Origin: Planctomycetota bacterium
Lineage (GTDB): Bacteria; Planctomycetota; Planctomycetia; Pirellulales; Pirellulaceae
Direction of reading: 5' to 3'
Length of the DNA stretch: 20,618 nucleotides
Assembly (NCBI GenBank): GCA_019347795.1
Contig: JAHWKS010000001.1
Location: 1 to 20,618 of the forward strand
This document shows, in pieces, positions 6,735 through 14,996 of this stretch. The notes under the pieces are model-generated. The model made no database searches. It had not been told where the DNA came from and saw only the letters and a program-made list of their open reading frames with translations. Made by a program: the position numbers and the translations under genes. Position 1 is the stretch's first letter. Every line of letters starts with the position of its first letter.

Positions 6735-9566
6735 ATGAACGACGTTGAGTTTCAGAACGTTTTTCACCGATTGACGTATCATCGTCCCCTTTCCTGGCAG
6801 ACGCGGCTCTTTCGTGATATTTCCTCGGGCGAAGTTCCCGGCATCATCGATTTGCCAACGGGACTCGGCAAGACGATGGTGATGGCTATCTGGCTGATCG
6901 CCCGCATGAAGCAGCCGGACAAGATTCCCACTCGGCTGATTTATGTTGTTGACCGCCGCACGGTTGTGGATCAGGCGACTGATCTTGCCACGAAACTGCG
7001 TGACAACTGTCACCAGAGTTTGGGCATTGACCCGCCCGCGATCTCCACGCTCCGAGGCCAACTTGCAGACAACCGCCAGTGGTCGCAGGATATATCACGG
7101 CCCGCGATCATCATTGGCACCGTGGACCTCATCGGTTCGGCATTGCTGTTTTCTGGCTACCGCTCCAGCTACAGACGCCGCCCGCTTGAAGCCGGCCTTC
7201 TCGGACAGGATTCGCTCCTGGTGCTGGATGAGGCCCACCTGTCCAAGCCATTTGAGAAACTGCTCGGAGCGATGGACCGATTCAACGAGTGTCGTGCAAA
7301 TGCCTCTCCTGTGAAGCCGATGCGCCTCATCCGAATGTCGGCGACGGGCGGCAATTCGATCGCCCCGAAACCGCCATTCGCCTTGCAGTTCGATGCTCAC
7401 GGAAATCTGACGAATGAAGATGCGAAAGACGAAACCGTCGTTGAGCGATTCGGCGCAAAGAAGCGATTGACTGTCACCACGCTCGGTGAGAAGGAGAAAC
7501 TTATCGACAAGCTGGCAAATGCCGCGATTGAACTCGCGAGGCATCCAGAGGCCATTGGCAAACGAATTGCCGTCTTCGTAAAAAAGCCCAAGGACGCGAG
7601 GGCGGTTGCCAGATTAATTCGGGAACACGCGAGGAAAAGGGTCGACGAGACCGGATCGAAGCCCAAGATAGTCAAGAGCACACCTTACGCCGATTCTGTC
7701 GAAGTTCTTACTGGCACGATGCGCGGTCTTGAGCGCGACAAACTTGTTGAGAAGCCGGTCTTCAAAGACCGCTGGCTCCACGGCGATCTGCAACCAGATG
7801 ATCCGGCAAATCAGTCACCCATTTTCCTCATCTCGACCAGTGCCGGCGAGGTCGGCTTCGATCTGAACGCCGATCATCTTGTCGGCGACGAGGCCCCGTT
7901 GGATTCATGGATTCAACGCCTGGGACGTGTCAATCGGCGCGGCATGGGAACGGCCGTCGTTCAACTGTTCGTCGAGTTGTCGACCAAGAAAACGAACGAA
8001 AGCGGAGCAGAACAGCATTCCTTTGCATCCGCGTCATCCAACGCGATCGACGTGCTGCAACGATTGCAAGAGGCGGAACGACTCGACACCGATCAGCGTC
8101 CAGAGACGATTTTCGATGCAAGCCCTCGCGCATTGCATAATTTGGCCAAGCCCGGCAATGCCCTGTCTCCTACGCCAACAACAGTCGAACTCACCGACAT
8201 CCTGCTCGACGCTTGGAGCATGACCAGCATCACCGACCGCATGCCAGGTCGGCCTGAAGTCGGGCCGTGGCTGCGCGGCATCGACGATCAACTACCGCAA
8301 ACCTCTATCGCTTGGCGGGCGGAGTTGGAGCTCCTGAAGCACCACCCTGACGCGACCGCAGCCTTGCAGCGCATCTTCGCCAAGCACCCGATTCGCCCGC
8401 ACGAGACCATTTCGACAAACAGCTACCGCATCGTCGAATTCCTATCGCAGGCATGCAAACTGAAGGACCGGCCAGATAATCTGCCGAAGATGCGGGTCGC
8501 CATTCGGCTGTCGCGTGGCAAGATCATCCTCAGAACGATCGAGGCGTTGGCGAAAGACCCCGACATCCTCTTTGCCGAGCCGACGCTCATCTTCCCCGCT
8601 ACCTTCGGCGGATTGGATGCCACCGGCATGCTCGACGCCGAGGGGATTCTCAAAGCGCCAAAAGCCGACGATCCGCCGACACGGTCGCTTGATGTCGCCG
8701 ATCATCCCGGATACGAGCAGCGCGATGACGCTTCACCCCGCTTGCGATTGCTCATCCGCCGTGCGGACGATCGTCAATGGATAGCCGAGTCGATGCCCGG
8801 TGTTGCAATTTCGGAACGACTTCAGCTTGAGGCGACTTACTCCACGTCAACTCAATTGTTCGCCGACCTTCGAAAGAACGACCTTCGAATTCGCCTCGTT
8901 CAACCGATCGAACTTGATGACGAAGGCGACGCCGTTCGATCGCTGGTCATGCTTTCTCCGATCTCCAAGAAGAACAAGCCCGAAGATCAATCGCTCAACG
9001 ACCATGTCGGCGCAGTGGAGTGCGAGGCAAGACGAATTGCCGACGCTTTGCGTTTGGAGGCGAATGATCCCGTTCGCATCGCCTTGCTGTTCGCCGCGCG
9101 GTGGCACGACGAGGGGAAGAAAGCCGACATCTGGCAACGATTTGTGTACGGCGATGCGGCCAACTACAAGGGCAAATCGTCCAAGACGCGCGATCCCAAG
9201 TCGTTGCTCGGCTACCGGCACGAGTTCGGCTCACTCCTGCGAATTCAGCACCCCGATCGGTGCGGCACGACCGGCTGCGTCTTGCCCACCGATCCCGATG
9301 CACACGAACTCGCCTTGCACTTGATCGCTACGCATCACGGCATGGGTCGCCCACATTTTCCATCCGCTGTTTACCGCGATTTCAATGACAGCGAGCGTGA
9401 TGTCGTCCATACCGATTCCATCCGCCGGTTCGCGCGGCTCCAGCGCAAATACGGTTGGTGGTATCTGGCGTGGCTGGAAAACTTGCTGCGGTCTGCGGAC
9501 GCGCTGGGCAGCGCCGATCAGGACGCCGAGGATGATCCCACTAATTCGGAAGGGGGTGCGGCATGA
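6735..9566 (+). CDS. cas3: type I-G (I-U) Cas3 helicase-nuclease with C-terminal HD domain
   Basis: Cas3 is recruited by target-bound Cascade, unwinds the DNA and degrades it. The 943-residue protein has an SF2 helicase with motif I DLPTGLGKT (residues 39-47), DEAH at 165-168, motif III SAT at 202-204 and motif VI GRVNRRG at 397-403. The HD nuclease is at the C-terminus: WHDEGKKADIWQ (His791-Asp792), a following YRHEFGS, and THHGMG (His867-His868). Helicase first and HD last is the known type I-U/I-G order. ATG 6735 is preferred because family members begin in this way (MNDVEFQNVFHRL, then SWQTRLF) and GGGA at 6721-6724 lies 10 bases upstream; ATG 6726 is too close to it. The frame extends upstream to 6126 through an HD remnant treated separately. 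The stop overlaps csb3 as ATGA. Confidence 0.93.
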   Translation: MNDVEFQNVFHRLTYHRPLSWQTRLFRDISSGEVPGIIDLPTGLGKTMVMAIWLIARMKQPDKIPTRLIYVVDRRTVVDQATDLATKLRDNCHQSLGIDPPAISTLRGQLADNRQWSQDISRPAIIIGTVDLIGSALLFSGYRSSYRRRPLEAGLLGQDSLLVLDEAHLSKPFEKLLGAMDRFNECRANASPVKPMRLIRMSATGGNSIAPKPPFALQFDAHGNLTNEDAKDETVVERFGAKKRLTVTTLGEKEKLIDKLANAAIELARHPEAIGKRIAVFVKKPKDARAVARLIREHARKRVDETGSKPKIVKSTPYADSVEVLTGTMRGLERDKLVEKPVFKDRWLHGDLQPDDPANQSPIFLISTSAGEVGFDLNADHLVGDEAPLDSWIQRLGRVNRRGMGTAVVQLFVELSTKKTNESGAEQHSFASASSNAIDVLQRLQEAERLDTDQRPETIFDASPRALHNLAKPGNALSPTPTTVELTDILLDAWSMTSITDRMPGRPEVGPWLRGIDDQLPQTSIAWRAELELLKHHPDATAALQRIFAKHPIRPHETISTNSYRIVEFLSQACKLKDRPDNLPKMRVAIRLSRGKIILRTIEALAKDPDILFAEPTLIFPATFGGLDATGMLDAEGILKAPKADDPPTRSLDVADHPGYEQRDDASPRLRLLIRRADDRQWIAESMPGVAISERLQLEATYSTSTQLFADLRKNDLRIRLVQPIELDDEGDAVRSLVMLSPISKKNKPEDQSLNDHVGAVECEARRIADALRLEANDPVRIALLFAARWHDEGKKADIWQRFVYGDAANYKGKSSKTRDPKSLLGYRHEFGSLLRIQHPDRCGTTGCVLPTDPDAHELALHLIATHHGMGRPHFPSAVYRDFNDSERDVVHTDSIRRFARLQRKYGWWYLAWLENLLRSADALGSADQDAEDDPTNSEGGAA

Positions 9567-10405
9567 CAAACGCTGAACCCGCTATTCAAATCCCCGTCGA
9601 TCTGACCAACCCCGGCCAGTTCTTCGCCTGCTGCGGATTGCTCGAGCTCGCCGACCGGCTGTGGCCGAACGCGGAGATTGTCGGAGAGTTCAGCCGACCA
9701 ACATTTGAGCGTTCGCAATTCAGCATCCTCAGCAAGTCCACCATCAGCACGCATGCGCTAATTACGGCACTCTGTAGTTCCACGCGAAGGCCGGTGGATC
9801 CTTATCGGCCAATCAAGAAAGACGGCAAGTTGGTGAACGACATCAGGAAGATAAAGCCAATTCGCATCGACGTCGCAAAGACCGTATCCCAACAATATGA
9901 ACCGGTCACGCTGCGGCTCAGTTGGTGGCTAGATGAACTCGCCGGGCAGCAAGTCGATGATTTTAAGCTGTGGTCTGCCCACCCTTCGTCGAAAAGTCTC
10001 ATCGACGATATGATTAACGCAATCAAAGTGGATGAGATACGCGAGGACAACCTCCTCGATTATTCCGTTGGCATGACGGGGCGGATTGGTCTTGATGTGC
10101 GGAGCAGTTGGAACGCCCTTGATGAAGGCTTCTCGCCCAACAATCAGAATCTGCCCGTCGAGACCTACCCCGCGACCGAATTGCTGGCTGCGGTAGGACT
10201 CCAGAATTTTGCGCCAATTAGCGAAGATAACGCATACGTCTATGTCCGCTGGAATTCACGACTGCCGCCTTCCGTAGCGCGAGCCGCAGTCTGTGGCTGC
10301 ATCGCTCTTCCCGGTAGTACAAGATATCGCTTTCACATTGGGAAGCGTGGAAGGTTCAAATACTTCACAAGAGCTTCGAAGGTTGAAAGGACCAACAATG
10401 TCTGA
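9563..10405 (+). CDS. csb3: Csb3, type I-G CRISPR effector subunit
   Basis: A 280-residue protein whose N-terminus, VDLTNPGQFFACCGLLELAD, is the Csb3 hallmark. Similar 'NPgq..ac.GLLELA' starts are found in Cas8-like subunits. Another conserved region is YSVGMTGRIGLDVRSSWNAL, followed by YPATELLAAVGLQNFAP. No nuclease motif is seen. In type I-G loci either Csx17 (Cas8u2) or Csb3 accompanies Csb1 and Csb2. No Csx17 is present here, so Csb3 probably fills the large-subunit slot, which is inference. The gene overlaps cas3 by four bases (ATGA), with GAAGGGGG as ribosome site, and overlaps csb1 by eight bases. The last residues (KRGRFKYFTRASKVERTNNV) are basic and could contact nucleic acid. Confidence 0.88.
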   Translation: MTNAEPAIQIPVDLTNPGQFFACCGLLELADRLWPNAEIVGEFSRPTFERSQFSILSKSTISTHALITALCSSTRRPVDPYRPIKKDGKLVNDIRKIKPIRIDVAKTVSQQYEPVTLRLSWWLDELAGQQVDDFKLWSAHPSSKSLIDDMINAIKVDEIREDNLLDYSVGMTGRIGLDVRSSWNALDEGFSPNNQNLPVETYPATELLAAVGLQNFAPISEDNAYVYVRWNSRLPPSVARAAVCGCIALPGSTRYRFHIGKRGRFKYFTRASKVERTNNV

Positions 10406-12044
10406 AAACACGTCTAACCATGATGCACTCAATATCCTGCTCGGTCCTGATGGCCCAGTGGCCATCATCATAAAGCGGCCGCTTGAGCCAGTGGACAACG
10501 AGGAACCCGTCATCTTCCCGCCGACGTACCCCGTCACCAAGTGGAAGGGAAGGGTGCATACGATCCGCGACGGGGACTATCGCGTCTCGGTACAACTGCC
10601 GCCCGATTCCAAGAATGATAAGGACGGAAACAAGGATAGCCAGAAGCCAGGTTACCAGATCGATTATTTTCCAGACGGCACCAACATCTGCGAGATAGAC
10701 AGCCCGCAGTCGCAGAGCAACCGCGTCGAACCGAAGTTCAAGGCGATCAAGGGCGGAAGCCTCGTTCCGCAAATCGAGATCCAAATCGGCAGCGACAAGA
10801 AGAACCTTCTGGAAATCGGTCATCGTGCCGGCGATGCCGCCGTTCGCATGTCGTCGATGGCTCCCGACTTTCATGACGCTTTCACTGCTGCGAAACGGAA
10901 GGACTTCTTCACTCTGGCGTCGCTCGCACCGACTTCGTTGGTGTTCGGCGTTTGGGACTCCCGATCCACCTACGTCAAACAGCAGCGAATCTTCAAGGCG
11001 TACATCCGCGCGAGCAACGTATTCGAGATGTCGCGTTCCGCACAGTTCACTCCGTCTACCAATTACGTTGACGCTGGAGCAATTGGAGGCGACGTCGAGA
11101 AGAAGGAAAGGGGGCCAACGGGTGAAGAAAGCAATCTTTCCCAAGAGGGCATGGTTCACGCCCTCAGCACCCAGACCGCCGGTGGCGTCAAGTTGACGGA
11201 CAAGAGCCAACTTGTGCGGACAGTGAACGTCAACGTGGAAGCGATCCGGCAACTCGCCGCCGATGCGGCGCCGCTTCCCATACCCCAGGACGCGACAGAT
11301 GAGCAGAGGCGCGAAATCGAAGATCGGAACAAGCAGCAGACGGCGGCAAAGAGAACCGCTGCCCTCCAGAAGTACATTCTCGGGCTCGCGCTCGTTGCAG
11401 CCATCGAGGAGCCGGAATTGAACCTGCGAGAGGGGTGTCACCTGCGGTTCAAAGACGGTGAAGCCAATCAGCCAACTTATAAACTTATCTACCGCTCGAA
11501 ACCGTCTGACCCTTGGACCCTTGATCGCACTCAGATTCTCGATTCTGCCGAGAAAGCGAAGCAGGCCTTCTTCAAAGTGGCACAAATTGACGAGGACAAG
11601 ATCGATCATCCCGACGTCAAATTCGAGAAAGGTGTTGCCGAGAACTTTCTGAGTCGCCCAAAGGGAGAACGCGACAAGATTCGGGTGTTCGGGCCGATTA
11701 CAAAGACGAAGTTAGGGGAATTCGATGCAGCGAAGAAGAATCGCGAGCAGGCGGCTGATCCAAATGAGAAACTTCGCAAGCTCGCCGACGGGCTCAAGGT
11801 GAACAAGGCGGGCACAAAGCTCAATGATGCCCCCGTGAAGAAGTTGACTGAGTTTCTCGATAGCATCCAGCAAGGAGACGAGCTCAAGGCGACTGCAGTT
11901 CAGATCCGGAACGTGCTCGATGGCGACGACGACCCCGCAAAAAAAGTAACAAGAATCAAAGACCTCGTTTCCAGCGAAGACTCAGAGTCCGAGGAAAACG
12001 ATGCGAGCACTGATGCCTCCGAAGAGCAGGAGGCGTCTGAATGA
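10398..12044 (+). CDS. csb1: Csb1 (Cas7 backbone subunit of type I-G) with charged C-terminal extension
   Basis: Csb1 is the Cas7-group RAMP protein that lines the crRNA in type I-G Cascade. Family features are IKGGSLVPQIEIQIG (from about residue 117), LLEIGHRAGDAAVRMSSM, PTSLVFGVWDSR (about 181), a VKQQRIFKAYIRA segment and the late ILGLALVAAIEEPELNLREG (about 327). ATG 10398 is chosen because GAAAGGA (10385-10391) is ideally placed and the protein then begins MSENTSNHDALNILLG; an in-frame start at 10293 would lie deep inside csb3. At 548 residues it is clearly longer than the roughly 350-400 I expect for the family. The excess is mainly residues about 420-548, a Lys/Asp/Glu-rich segment ending in a very acidic tail (SEENDASTDASEEQEASE). 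It overlaps csb2 as ATGA. Confidence 0.9.
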   Translation: MSENTSNHDALNILLGPDGPVAIIIKRPLEPVDNEEPVIFPPTYPVTKWKGRVHTIRDGDYRVSVQLPPDSKNDKDGNKDSQKPGYQIDYFPDGTNICEIDSPQSQSNRVEPKFKAIKGGSLVPQIEIQIGSDKKNLLEIGHRAGDAAVRMSSMAPDFHDAFTAAKRKDFFTLASLAPTSLVFGVWDSRSTYVKQQRIFKAYIRASNVFEMSRSAQFTPSTNYVDAGAIGGDVEKKERGPTGEESNLSQEGMVHALSTQTAGGVKLTDKSQLVRTVNVNVEAIRQLAADAAPLPIPQDATDEQRREIEDRNKQQTAAKRTAALQKYILGLALVAAIEEPELNLREGCHLRFKDGEANQPTYKLIYRSKPSDPWTLDRTQILDSAEKAKQAFFKVAQIDEDKIDHPDVKFEKGVAENFLSRPKGERDKIRVFGPITKTKLGEFDAAKKNREQAADPNEKLRKLADGLKVNKAGTKLNDAPVKKLTEFLDSIQQGDELKATAVQIRNVLDGDDDPAKKVTRIKDLVSSEDSESEENDASTDASEEQEASE

Positions 12045-13588
12045 CGTTCGTACAGCTAACCATCCAATTCCTCGACGAGCGGTATCACGGCTTGCTCGCC
12101 CGCAACGGTCCACCAGAGTGGCCACCGTCGCCGTATCGGTTGTTTTGTGCGCTGGTCGCTGGCGTGGCGAGACAGGGTGAATTAGATGGAGAAATTGCCC
12201 AAACGCTGCGCTGGCTGCAAGACCTGTGTCGAGACCAGCCACCGATAATCATCGCTCCGCGCTCCCGCGCGGGCAATGCGATTGTGCGATACGGGCCGGA
12301 TAACGATGATAAGTTTCATAGAAACCCGGAGGCATGTCGCAGCGCCAAGCCGACAATACCGACGCTGATGCTGCTTGATGCAGATCAAAAACCCGAGGTG
12401 CATTACTTCTGGGATGTGCGGAAGAGAAACGAGGTGCCGCTTGATCGCCTTCGTGACGCCGCACGCAGTCTGACCACACTCGGCTGGGGAATTGACATGG
12501 CATTCGGTGATGCCAAATTGGCGTCTCTCGCTGAGATTCAGAGGTTGAAGGGAGTTCGCTGGTATCCCAAGCCAGGTCTACAGCGAGCTTTTGGGATGCT
12601 CCGCGTGCCTACTGCTGACAGTGATAGCGGCGACAACACTCATTGCGATTTGAAGTCTTGTTACCAGAGTGCAGTGAATCATCTTGAGCATGGCAAGGCT
12701 CGGAGACATATCGCCAAGCCGCGGGTATTCGACCGAGTTTTCTATGCCAGCATTGAGCGGCCGATTGGACGTCCCCACGCTGTATTCCGCCTGCTTGACG
12801 AAAACGACGACACGGTCGCCTACCCGCAATCAAGGCTCATCCATATCACCGGTATGGTGAGACATCTGGCGATTGAGCGCATGACGGCTAATCCGCCGCG
12901 AGACCTGCGAGGGCGAACTCCCGACCAATGGGTTGAGCAATACGTTGCCGGGCATCAGGATAATCCCGACAATGCGGACTCCCCGCACACGCAGTTCTCC
13001 TACATCCCGCTGCAGTCCATTGGAATGGAACACACCGACCCCGCGATCCGTCGCGTCATGATCGTCGCGCCGCTCGGCGTCCATATCTGGCTCGAACACC
13101 TCGCTCGTTATCTCGACGGGCAACTTCTCGAACCGCTCCCCGGCACACAGCTCCCTCCCGGAGTGCGGCTCGAACGCATCGCCAACAATCGGAGAGACGG
13201 CGTTCGCGACGCATATCTTCGTTCCTCATGTACATGGGCGACCGCGACGCCGGTCATACTGCCAGGGCACGATGATCACAAGCCGGCGAAGACGCGGAAA
13301 CTTATTGAGAGGGCGTTGGCCCACTCGGGCCTCGATCAGCCCTGCGAGTTTGAGTGGAGCGCGTTCAGCCACTTCCGCAAGATGCTCGGCGCTCACAAGT
13401 ACGTGCGCGACGACAGTGCGAAGGACGGCAAGCGGTTGATCAATTACATTCGTCCCGACCATCTGCTCGACCAGACCGCTGTCCACCTTCGTCTCACGTT
13501 TGAGCACGAAGTTCCTGGTCCGATCACACTCGGCGCCGGGCGGCATTGCGGATTCGGAGTAATGGCATCGGTTTCACCTACGTCTTGA
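12041..13588 (+). CDS. csb2: Csb2 (Cas5-Cas6 fusion of type I-G)
   Basis: Csb2 combines a Cas5-like part, which caps the crRNA 5' handle, with a Cas6-like part expected to process pre-crRNA. The 515-residue protein starts with the diagnostic DERYHGLLARNGPPEWPPSP and then YRLFCALVAGV. The C-terminus carries the glycine-rich RAMP loop GPITLGAGRHCGFGVMASV (from about residue 493), as in Cas6 proteins. Likely catalytic His or Tyr residues cannot be assigned by eye, but His in HFRKMLGAHKYVRDD and GRHCGFG are candidates. It is the last gene of the operon. After its stop, 116 bases follow before the convergent SDR gene, and no array, cas1, cas2 or cas4 appears. Confidence 0.9.
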   Translation: MTFVQLTIQFLDERYHGLLARNGPPEWPPSPYRLFCALVAGVARQGELDGEIAQTLRWLQDLCRDQPPIIIAPRSRAGNAIVRYGPDNDDKFHRNPEACRSAKPTIPTLMLLDADQKPEVHYFWDVRKRNEVPLDRLRDAARSLTTLGWGIDMAFGDAKLASLAEIQRLKGVRWYPKPGLQRAFGMLRVPTADSDSGDNTHCDLKSCYQSAVNHLEHGKARRHIAKPRVFDRVFYASIERPIGRPHAVFRLLDENDDTVAYPQSRLIHITGMVRHLAIERMTANPPRDLRGRTPDQWVEQYVAGHQDNPDNADSPHTQFSYIPLQSIGMEHTDPAIRRVMIVAPLGVHIWLEHLARYLDGQLLEPLPGTQLPPGVRLERIANNRRDGVRDAYLRSSCTWATATPVILPGHDDHKPAKTRKLIERALAHSGLDQPCEFEWSAFSHFRKMLGAHKYVRDDSAKDGKRLINYIRPDHLLDQTAVHLRLTFEHEVPGPITLGAGRHCGFGVMASVSPTS

Positions 13589-13694
13589 GGATCCGCTGGC
13601 ACGGTCGAGGCGTTGTCTCCGGGTTTCTGAGCCCCCCGGGATTGCCAAGCCCGCCTGCGCGGCTAATGAACGAAACGAAACCCGAATCGCTCCG

Positions 13695-13750
13695 CCACGT
13701 GTCCTCAATAATCCAAGCTCGCGCCCCCTTCGGCTTGGATGGCCTGGCCG
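13695..13750 (+). repeat. right copy of direct repeat: SDR 3' end with queF-stop-like remnant
   Basis: This is the counterpart of 2631-2684. On the - strand it holds the real SDR C-terminus and stop (TGA at 13707-13705). On the + strand it keeps the CCACGT..CCTCAATAA arrangement that ends queF, including the TAA (13709-13711), although no queF coding sequence precedes it. The two copies are about 11.06 kb apart and in the same orientation. Confidence 0.8.
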
Positions 13751-14472
13751 GTGAGGAAGCTGGCGTCGTCGCTGGCGAGGAAGAGGGCGATGCGGCCGAT
13801 CTCTTCGGACGTGGCCATTCGGCCGAAGACTTGTAAGGCGGCGACGCGCTGGAGGGCGGATTTGGGGTCGGGGAGCGTGGCGGCCCATTCGTGCATCATC
13901 GGCGTATCGACGTTGCCGGGAAGAATGGCGTTCACGCGGATGCCCTCGGGACCCAGCTCCACCGCCAGCGCCTTCGTCAGGCCGATCTGAGCCGCCTTGG
14001 TGCTGCAGTACGCCACCGCCTGGTCCTGCCCCAGGATGCCGACCATGGACGACATGTTGATGATCGTACCCTTCGTCTTCCGCAGGTGCGGCAGGGCGTG
14101 GCGGCAGCCGAGGAACGTCGAGGTGAAGTTGAGGCGGATCAGCCGATCGAGGTCCTCCAGCGACGTGTCCTCAATCCGCGTCGCGGGAGGATGCCAGCCG
14201 GCGTTGTTGATGATGCAGTCGAGCCGGCCGAACTCTTCGGCGGCGCGGTCGATGGCGGCGGTGAGTTGCTCGGGCTGCGAGACGTCGCATTGGAAAAAGA
14301 TCGCCCGGCCGGGACCGCGAGCGGTCAACTCCGCAGCATATCGCTCCCCCGTCTCGCGACCGCGGGCGAGGATCGCCGCCAGCCCCCCTTCCTCACAGAA
14401 TACCTTAGCGCATCCGGCGCCGATGCCCTTGCTGCCGCCGGTGACGATGACCGCTTTATCGTGAAATCGCAT
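13705..14472 (-). CDS. short-chain dehydrogenase/reductase, HSD17B14-like
   Basis: A 255-residue classical SDR (Rossmann fold, NAD(P)-dependent, cytosolic). It has TGGSKGIG at residues 11-18, CDV at 62-64, NNAG at 89-92, Ser141/Ser142, and YCSTK with Tyr155 and Lys159. The stretches NNAGWHPPATRIEDTS, GILGQDQAVAY, and PGNVDTPMMHEWAATLPDP closely resemble human HSD17B14, an enzyme also described as an L-fucose dehydrogenase. The acidic CDV region and Arg/Gly at 38-40 do not settle NAD versus NADP. The substrate is therefore only suggested. No good Shine-Dalgarno precedes the ATG, and a TATGAT only seven bases upstream could make a nearly leaderless transcript. It is convergent with csb2, and its 3' end lies in the direct repeat. 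Confidence 0.9.
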   Translation of the reverse strand: MRFHDKAVIVTGGSKGIGAGCAKVFCEEGGLAAILARGRETGERYAAELTARGPGRAIFFQCDVSQPEQLTAAIDRAAEEFGRLDCIINNAGWHPPATRIEDTSLEDLDRLIRLNFTSTFLGCRHALPHLRKTKGTIINMSSMVGILGQDQAVAYCSTKAAQIGLTKALAVELGPEGIRVNAILPGNVDTPMMHEWAATLPDPKSALQRVAALQVFGRMATSEEIGRIALFLASDDASFLTGQAIQAEGGASLDY

Positions 14473-14557
14473 GGGCGTATCATACCCATCATTTCCGTAT
14501 GCCGCTTGCGGCCAGCGCGCGGTCGGTGCGATTTTGCCGTGAAAGAGGTTTTTTCAG

Positions 14558-14587
14558 CTTTCATCTCGGAATCTGGTCGAATACAAT
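14558..14587 (+). promoter_or_regulatory. candidate promoter of the 60-residue protein gene
   Basis: CTTTCA (14558-14563) and TACAAT (14582-14587) are 18 bases apart and lie about 65 bases before the ATG at 14653. The -10 is good and the -35 weak. Confidence 0.35.
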
Positions 14588-14652
14588 CTTGTTTGCTTGG
14601 CTTGGTGAATGCGCGGACGCCGCGCTCGCTTTAACCCAGGGGACCTTTTTGC

Positions 14653-14835
14653 ATGACGCGACACAACATCCATCGTGGCGACATCATTCGCATGGACGAC
14701 GGAAAAAAGGGCCTGGTGGTTTCGGCGGCGGAAGACGGCTCGGTGCAGATCAAGACCGATTCAGGCATCATCATCTCGTCGGTTCCCGAAGAGATGCACT
14801 TGGGACCGCCGGAAGGCGCCGCGGATCGTCCGTGA
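14653..14835 (+). CDS. small conserved-looking protein, possibly an SH3-like barrel
   Basis: A 60-residue protein with a ribosome site (AGGGGA, about 14638-14643) nine bases ahead of ATG and a plausible promoter upstream. The sequence MTRHNIHRGDIIRMDDGKKG, then LVVSAAEDGSVQIKTDSGII, alternates short beta strands with Gly/Asp turns, as in KOW or SH3-like barrels. That fold suggestion is inference only. There is no signal peptide, Cys pair or membrane segment. I do not recognise the family. It could regulate or bind RNA, but nothing in the sequence proves it. Confidence 0.65.
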   Translation: MTRHNIHRGDIIRMDDGKKGLVVSAAEDGSVQIKTDSGIIISSVPEEMHLGPPEGAADRP

Positions 14836-14996
14836 GTTCTTCCCCATCGCTCTGTTTTCTGCCGGATCACCGCCGGCTTCTTCGGCGACGATCCCATCTT
14901 CCGTTGAACCACGCGATGGCATGCATCAGCGTCTCCTGATACATTACGGAGCAGGGATGAACCGACCGATTCCACTGTTCCGAGGTCGTCGCTCTG

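Larger units (their letters stand above)
2631..13750. other. putative 11-kb inserted block bounded by direct repeats
   Basis: Imperfect direct repeats (2631-2684 and 13695-13750) bracket the DUF2157/DUF4401/GDYXXLXY genes, the toxin-antitoxin pair and the type I-G cas operon. Each repeat is a hybrid of a queF end and an SDR end, with one partner intact in each copy. That is what insertion between two convergent genes would leave. No integrase or transposase was recognised inside, so the mechanism is unknown. Recombination between duplicated segments is an alternative. Confidence 0.4.

Noticed and set aside
6126..9566. A single 1146-residue double-HD Cas3 as the annotated gene
   Set aside because: The frame is open, but residues of about 98-200 are not protein-like, a perfect palindrome interrupts the domain, and Cas3 of this type normally starts at MNDVEF (6735). 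I kept it only as an alternative.
13589..13704. A possible CRISPR array or leader after csb2
   Set aside because: The 116 bases contain no repeated unit. Only the single direct-repeat copy shared with queF is found at the end.
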